Below the pieces are notes generated by a model. The model had not been told where the DNA came from. It made no database searches and saw only the letters and a list, made by a program, of their open reading frames with translations. DNA of 64,000 nucleotides from Brevibacillus panacihumi W25. GTDB lineage: Bacteria > Bacillota > Bacilli > Brevibacillales > Brevibacillaceae. Below are positions 62,028 to 64,000 of the stretch, piece by piece. The stretch lies in assembly GCF_000503775.1 (NCBI RefSeq), contig NZ_KI629782.1, positions 1,662,045 through 1,726,044 on the forward strand, in the 5' to 3' direction. The position numbers and the translations under genes were made by a program. Positions within the stretch are counted from its first letter, which is position 1. Each line of letters starts with the position of its first letter.

Positions 62028-62462
62028 CTATGTGGTCATGTCAAGTGCTATCAGATAGATCAAGGGAATGGCCGCAAGCAAAATCTGGATTGATCTGCGG
62101 ATTACCAGAGTGTGGACAAAGAAAAACACAAAAGTATTTACGAGACAAGTAATTGCTACGAAAATCGCCAAATCCGGAAACCGGAGAAGTCCTGAAATGA
62201 CGACCCCTGCAGTAATCGTAGCAGCCAGTAAGTAGCCGAAAAATCTATGCAGGTTGCGCGAGAATCGGAATGCATCCACCAGACAGGTTAAAAGCGCTCC
62301 GAAAATCATAAACGGCAACGCGTACGTGGTCATGATCATGCCCAATCCATAGTAAATCTTTTTCATATCAGTTTCCGCATGTGCAATCCATTTGAACAAA
62401 GCGAAGCAAATCATGGTCACAAAAAAGCAGACTCCTACCGCTGCTAATTTTTTTAGAATCAT
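62028..62462 (-). CDS. Four-helix membrane protein of unknown function
   Basis: 144 residues with four predicted membrane helices and a charged loop between helices 2 and 3 (FRFSRNLHRFF). No family recognised by eye. It stands alone between the GNAT gene and the DUF4365-like gene and is transcribed toward the GNAT gene. Confidence 0.7.
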   Translation of the reverse strand: MILKKLAAVGVCFFVTMICFALFKWIAHAETDMKKIYYGLGMIMTTYALPFMIFGALLTCLVDAFRFSRNLHRFFGYLLAATITAGVVISGLLRFPDLAIFVAITCLVNTFVFFFVHTLVIRRSIQILLAAIPLIYLIALDMTT

Positions 62463-62675
62463 GAATGCCTCCTGTTGATCCGACTTGACAGCTACCTTTC
62501 AGCCCCACTTTTTTAGATTACCAGTTATTTGCAGTGAATACGAATATGAAATGCCGTCTTTTCGTCGAGAAATATGACTGACTAAGGAAGTTAGTCACGG
62601 ATGATGGTACAATATTGCGAAAGCTATCGGCATCACAGTAAAAAATTTCTAACATTAACGAAAAAGGTGATACGA

Positions 62676-63152
62676 ATGCCAAATATGAATTGGGCTGTGC
62701 TTAACTCATTGCAACTCGGTAAATACGCTGAATATTTCGCCAAGATGGAATTCGCCTCTTATGGACTAGAAGTATTTTCATCGGAGGTCGATGACCGGGG
62801 AATTGATTTCATTGTAAAAGATACAAAAGGACGTTTCTCTGAAATCCAAGTCAAATCCTTAAGGGGGACTGGCTACGTTTTTGCTCAAAAGAGTAAATTC
62901 GATATTAGCAACCCCAACCTGTACATGGCTCTACTGATTTTCAAAGACGGGCAATTGCCAGAATTCTTCTTAATCCCTTCCCAAGCGTGGGAAGCCCCTA
63001 ACGAGGTTTTTGTAGACCGCAATTATGACAAGCCCGGACAAACAAGCAAACCCGAATACGGAATTAACATCTCGATTAAAAATGATGACATCCTAGAGAC
63101 CTTCAAATTTGAAAAAACCATTCAAGACTTTTTATCCTCTTCTGTGAACTAA
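62676..63152 (+). CDS. DUF4365-like protein with PD-(D/E)xK nuclease-type core
   Basis: 158 residues from ATG 62676 (GGTG 6 bases upstream; the longer frame to 62601 has no site). GKYAEYFAKMEFASYGLEVF is followed by DDRGIDFIV and then EIQVKSL. That Asp and E.QVK pattern, with a preceding helix carrying Glu, is the layout of restriction-endonuclease-like folds as in DUF4365. Such proteins are often found in defence or mobile contexts. It is single here, followed by a repeat. Catalytic function is inferred from motif spacing only. Confidence 0.7.
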   Translation: MPNMNWAVLNSLQLGKYAEYFAKMEFASYGLEVFSSEVDDRGIDFIVKDTKGRFSEIQVKSLRGTGYVFAQKSKFDISNPNLYMALLIFKDGQLPEFFLIPSQAWEAPNEVFVDRNYDKPGQTSKPEYGINISIKNDDILETFKFEKTIQDFLSSSVN

Positions 63153-63180
63153 CATACAGGACAAAAATTCCCTGACACCC

Positions 63181-63428
63181 ACCAAAAAGCTGGCCGAGGA
63201 AAAAAGGAAGAAAAGCGAAGGTATTTGGATCTTGACCCAGCCGCAATGGAAAAGGCGGAACACGCTTTCAGCGGCCAACCCTGAATCACTCCCTGGAATC
63301 GGCTGCTTTTGGCCGCGGTTCCGCCTTTGGAATGGAGGCGGCCCGGATTGACCTACAGAGAAGATCCCACCCCACCTGAGCGTTCTTCCTTTTTTCCTCC
63401 CCTCCACCATAGTCGGTGGACCACCAAC
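63181..63428 (-). repeat. Palindromic repeat family 1, copy C (full length, inverted)
   Basis: The reverse complement aligns over its whole length with copy B (39588-39836). Shared blocks include GGAGGGGAGGAAAAA, AAAGGCGGAACCGCGGCC, GATTCAGGGTTGGCCGCTGA, GTTCCGCCTTTTCCATTGCG and CCTTCGCTTTTC. It fills most of the 443-base gap between the DUF4365-like gene and yugP. Confidence 0.9.
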
Positions 63429-63465
63429 CCCAAAAAGGTTTTTTACATATAAGCCACCGTTTATA

Positions 63466-63494
63466 TTGTCAAAGTTGGTCAGGGATTGTACAAT
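63466..63494 (+). promoter_or_regulatory. yugP promoter
   Basis: TTGTCA (63466-63471) and TACAAT (63489-63494) are 17 bases apart, about 100 bases upstream of the gene. Confidence 0.65.
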
Positions 63495-63595
63495 AAAAGA
63501 TGAAACTGATATGCTGTTTTTTCGTAAACTTGATTAGCAAGACCATCTATATCGATGCATTCATGAAGTTGACATACACGAAGGAGTGATTTTGC

Positions 63596-64000
63596 GTGAT
63601 CCTGTTTCACCCGATGGACTTTCTGATCTTTATCGCTTTTGGTCTGTCTTTATGGGCCCAGTTCCGCGTCAAAGGGACCTTTAACAAATTTGCGGAAGTC
63701 CCTGCTTCCTCCGGCATGACCGGTGTTGAAGCCGCCCGCCGCATGCTGGATGCCAACGGACTGACCAATGTCGCCGTCGAGCACATCCCTGGCACACTGA
63801 CTGACCACTACGATCCGACTTCACGCGTGATTCGCCTGTCTGACCCGGTCTACTTCGGCAATTCGATCGCAGCGCTCTCTGTCGCTTGCCACGAGGTCGG
63901 CCACGCCATCCAGCACAAGGTATCCTATCCAATGCTGGTCGCGCGTCACAAGATGTTCCCTGTAGTCAACCTGGTGTCTGGCTCTGCTCCTCTGCTCTTG
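63596..64000 (+). CDS. yugP: YugP-like zinc metallopeptidase (partial)
   Basis: The frame runs off the window end, with 135 codons visible. It begins with GTG at 63596 after AAGGAG (9 bases): VILFHPMDFLIFIAFGLSLW, a membrane helix. SSGMTGVEAARRMLDANGL and the zinc motif ACHEVGHAIQHK (HExxH-like) follow. This matches the YugP/Zn_peptidase_2 family of membrane-bound metallopeptidases. Its substrates are unknown. The start is well supported by the ribosome site and the promoter upstream. Confidence 0.9.
   Translation, partial: MILFHPMDFLIFIAFGLSLWAQFRVKGTFNKFAEVPASSGMTGVEAARRMLDANGLTNVAVEHIPGTLTDHYDPTSRVIRLSDPVYFGNSIAALSVACHEVGHAIQHKVSYPMLVARHKMFPVVNLVSGSAPLLL

Noticed and set aside
63132..63410. 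Open frames inside repeat family 1 that give similar residues in copies B and C
   Set aside because: The similarity comes from the DNA repeat itself. The frames start and end at different places and carry no ribosome site.

Overview
The window looks like chromosomal DNA of a Brevibacillus-type spore-forming firmicute (Paenibacillaceae). The evidence is moderate GC, strong AGGAGG-type ribosome sites, the PerR/Bcp/YgzB/YgxA neighbourhood known from Bacillus, a T-box on proS, an FMN riboswitch on ribU, YugP, and class-3 ProS. The genus is inferred from gene content. I see no rRNA, tRNA, CRISPR or intact transposase.

Layout. 0-12 kb: housekeeping and stress genes. These are a YgxA-like gene (cut by the window edge), ygzB, a GH18 spore-type glycosidase, perR with an apparent self-regulated promoter, nth, a nucleotide-sugar-epimerase-like gene, cobalamin adenosyltransferase, a methyltransferase, an M42 peptidase, bcp, a HTH regulator, a CDF metal exporter under a perfect 13-bp inverted-repeat operator, and an ECF sigma factor with a membrane-anchored partner. 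12-13.8 kb: proS with its T-box leader.

13.8-28 kb: a 13-gene operon on the minus strand, divergent from a DeoR-family regulator. It encodes a sugar-phosphate epimerase-like protein, a NitT/TauT-type ABC importer made of two different permeases, two different ATPases and one lipoprotein, an M20 amidohydrolase, a Gfo/Idh/MocA dehydrogenase, a FGGY kinase, a BtpA/SgcQ protein, an M42 peptidase, an SDR and a CE7-type esterase. Together they look like uptake plus deacylation, phosphorylation and oxidation of an unknown acylated sugar-like compound. One ATPase has lost both its catalytic Glu and its H-loop His, and the other has a deviant signature motif, so the importer probably has one degenerate ATP site.

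28-40 kb: ribU with its FMN riboswitch, a molybdopterin oxidoreductase, and a tightly overlapping four-gene operon. That operon holds three different dynamin-like GTPases and a small protein built of five tandem 21-residue QPN..GG repeats. It is my best candidate for an undescribed system. 40-45 kb: a WYL regulator, an epoxide hydrolase, a small membrane protein and an ABC-2 exporter.

45-53 kb: a beta-lactam resistance locus. BlaR1-BlaI lie about 5 kb from a bla plus MecA-like PBP operon, with BlaI-type dyads at both promoters. Between them are two copies of an unexplained repeat, a DUF5316-like gene, a secreted protein and a decayed gene. 53-64 kb: hemL, a small conserved-looking ORF, a large glutamate synthase with a five-codon leader ORF, a TPP enzyme, a GNAT, a membrane protein, a DUF4365-like nuclease-fold protein and yugP (cut by the window edge). 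A separate family of long imperfect palindromes (about 145-250 bp) occurs three times, at 28.1, 39.6 and 63.2 kb.
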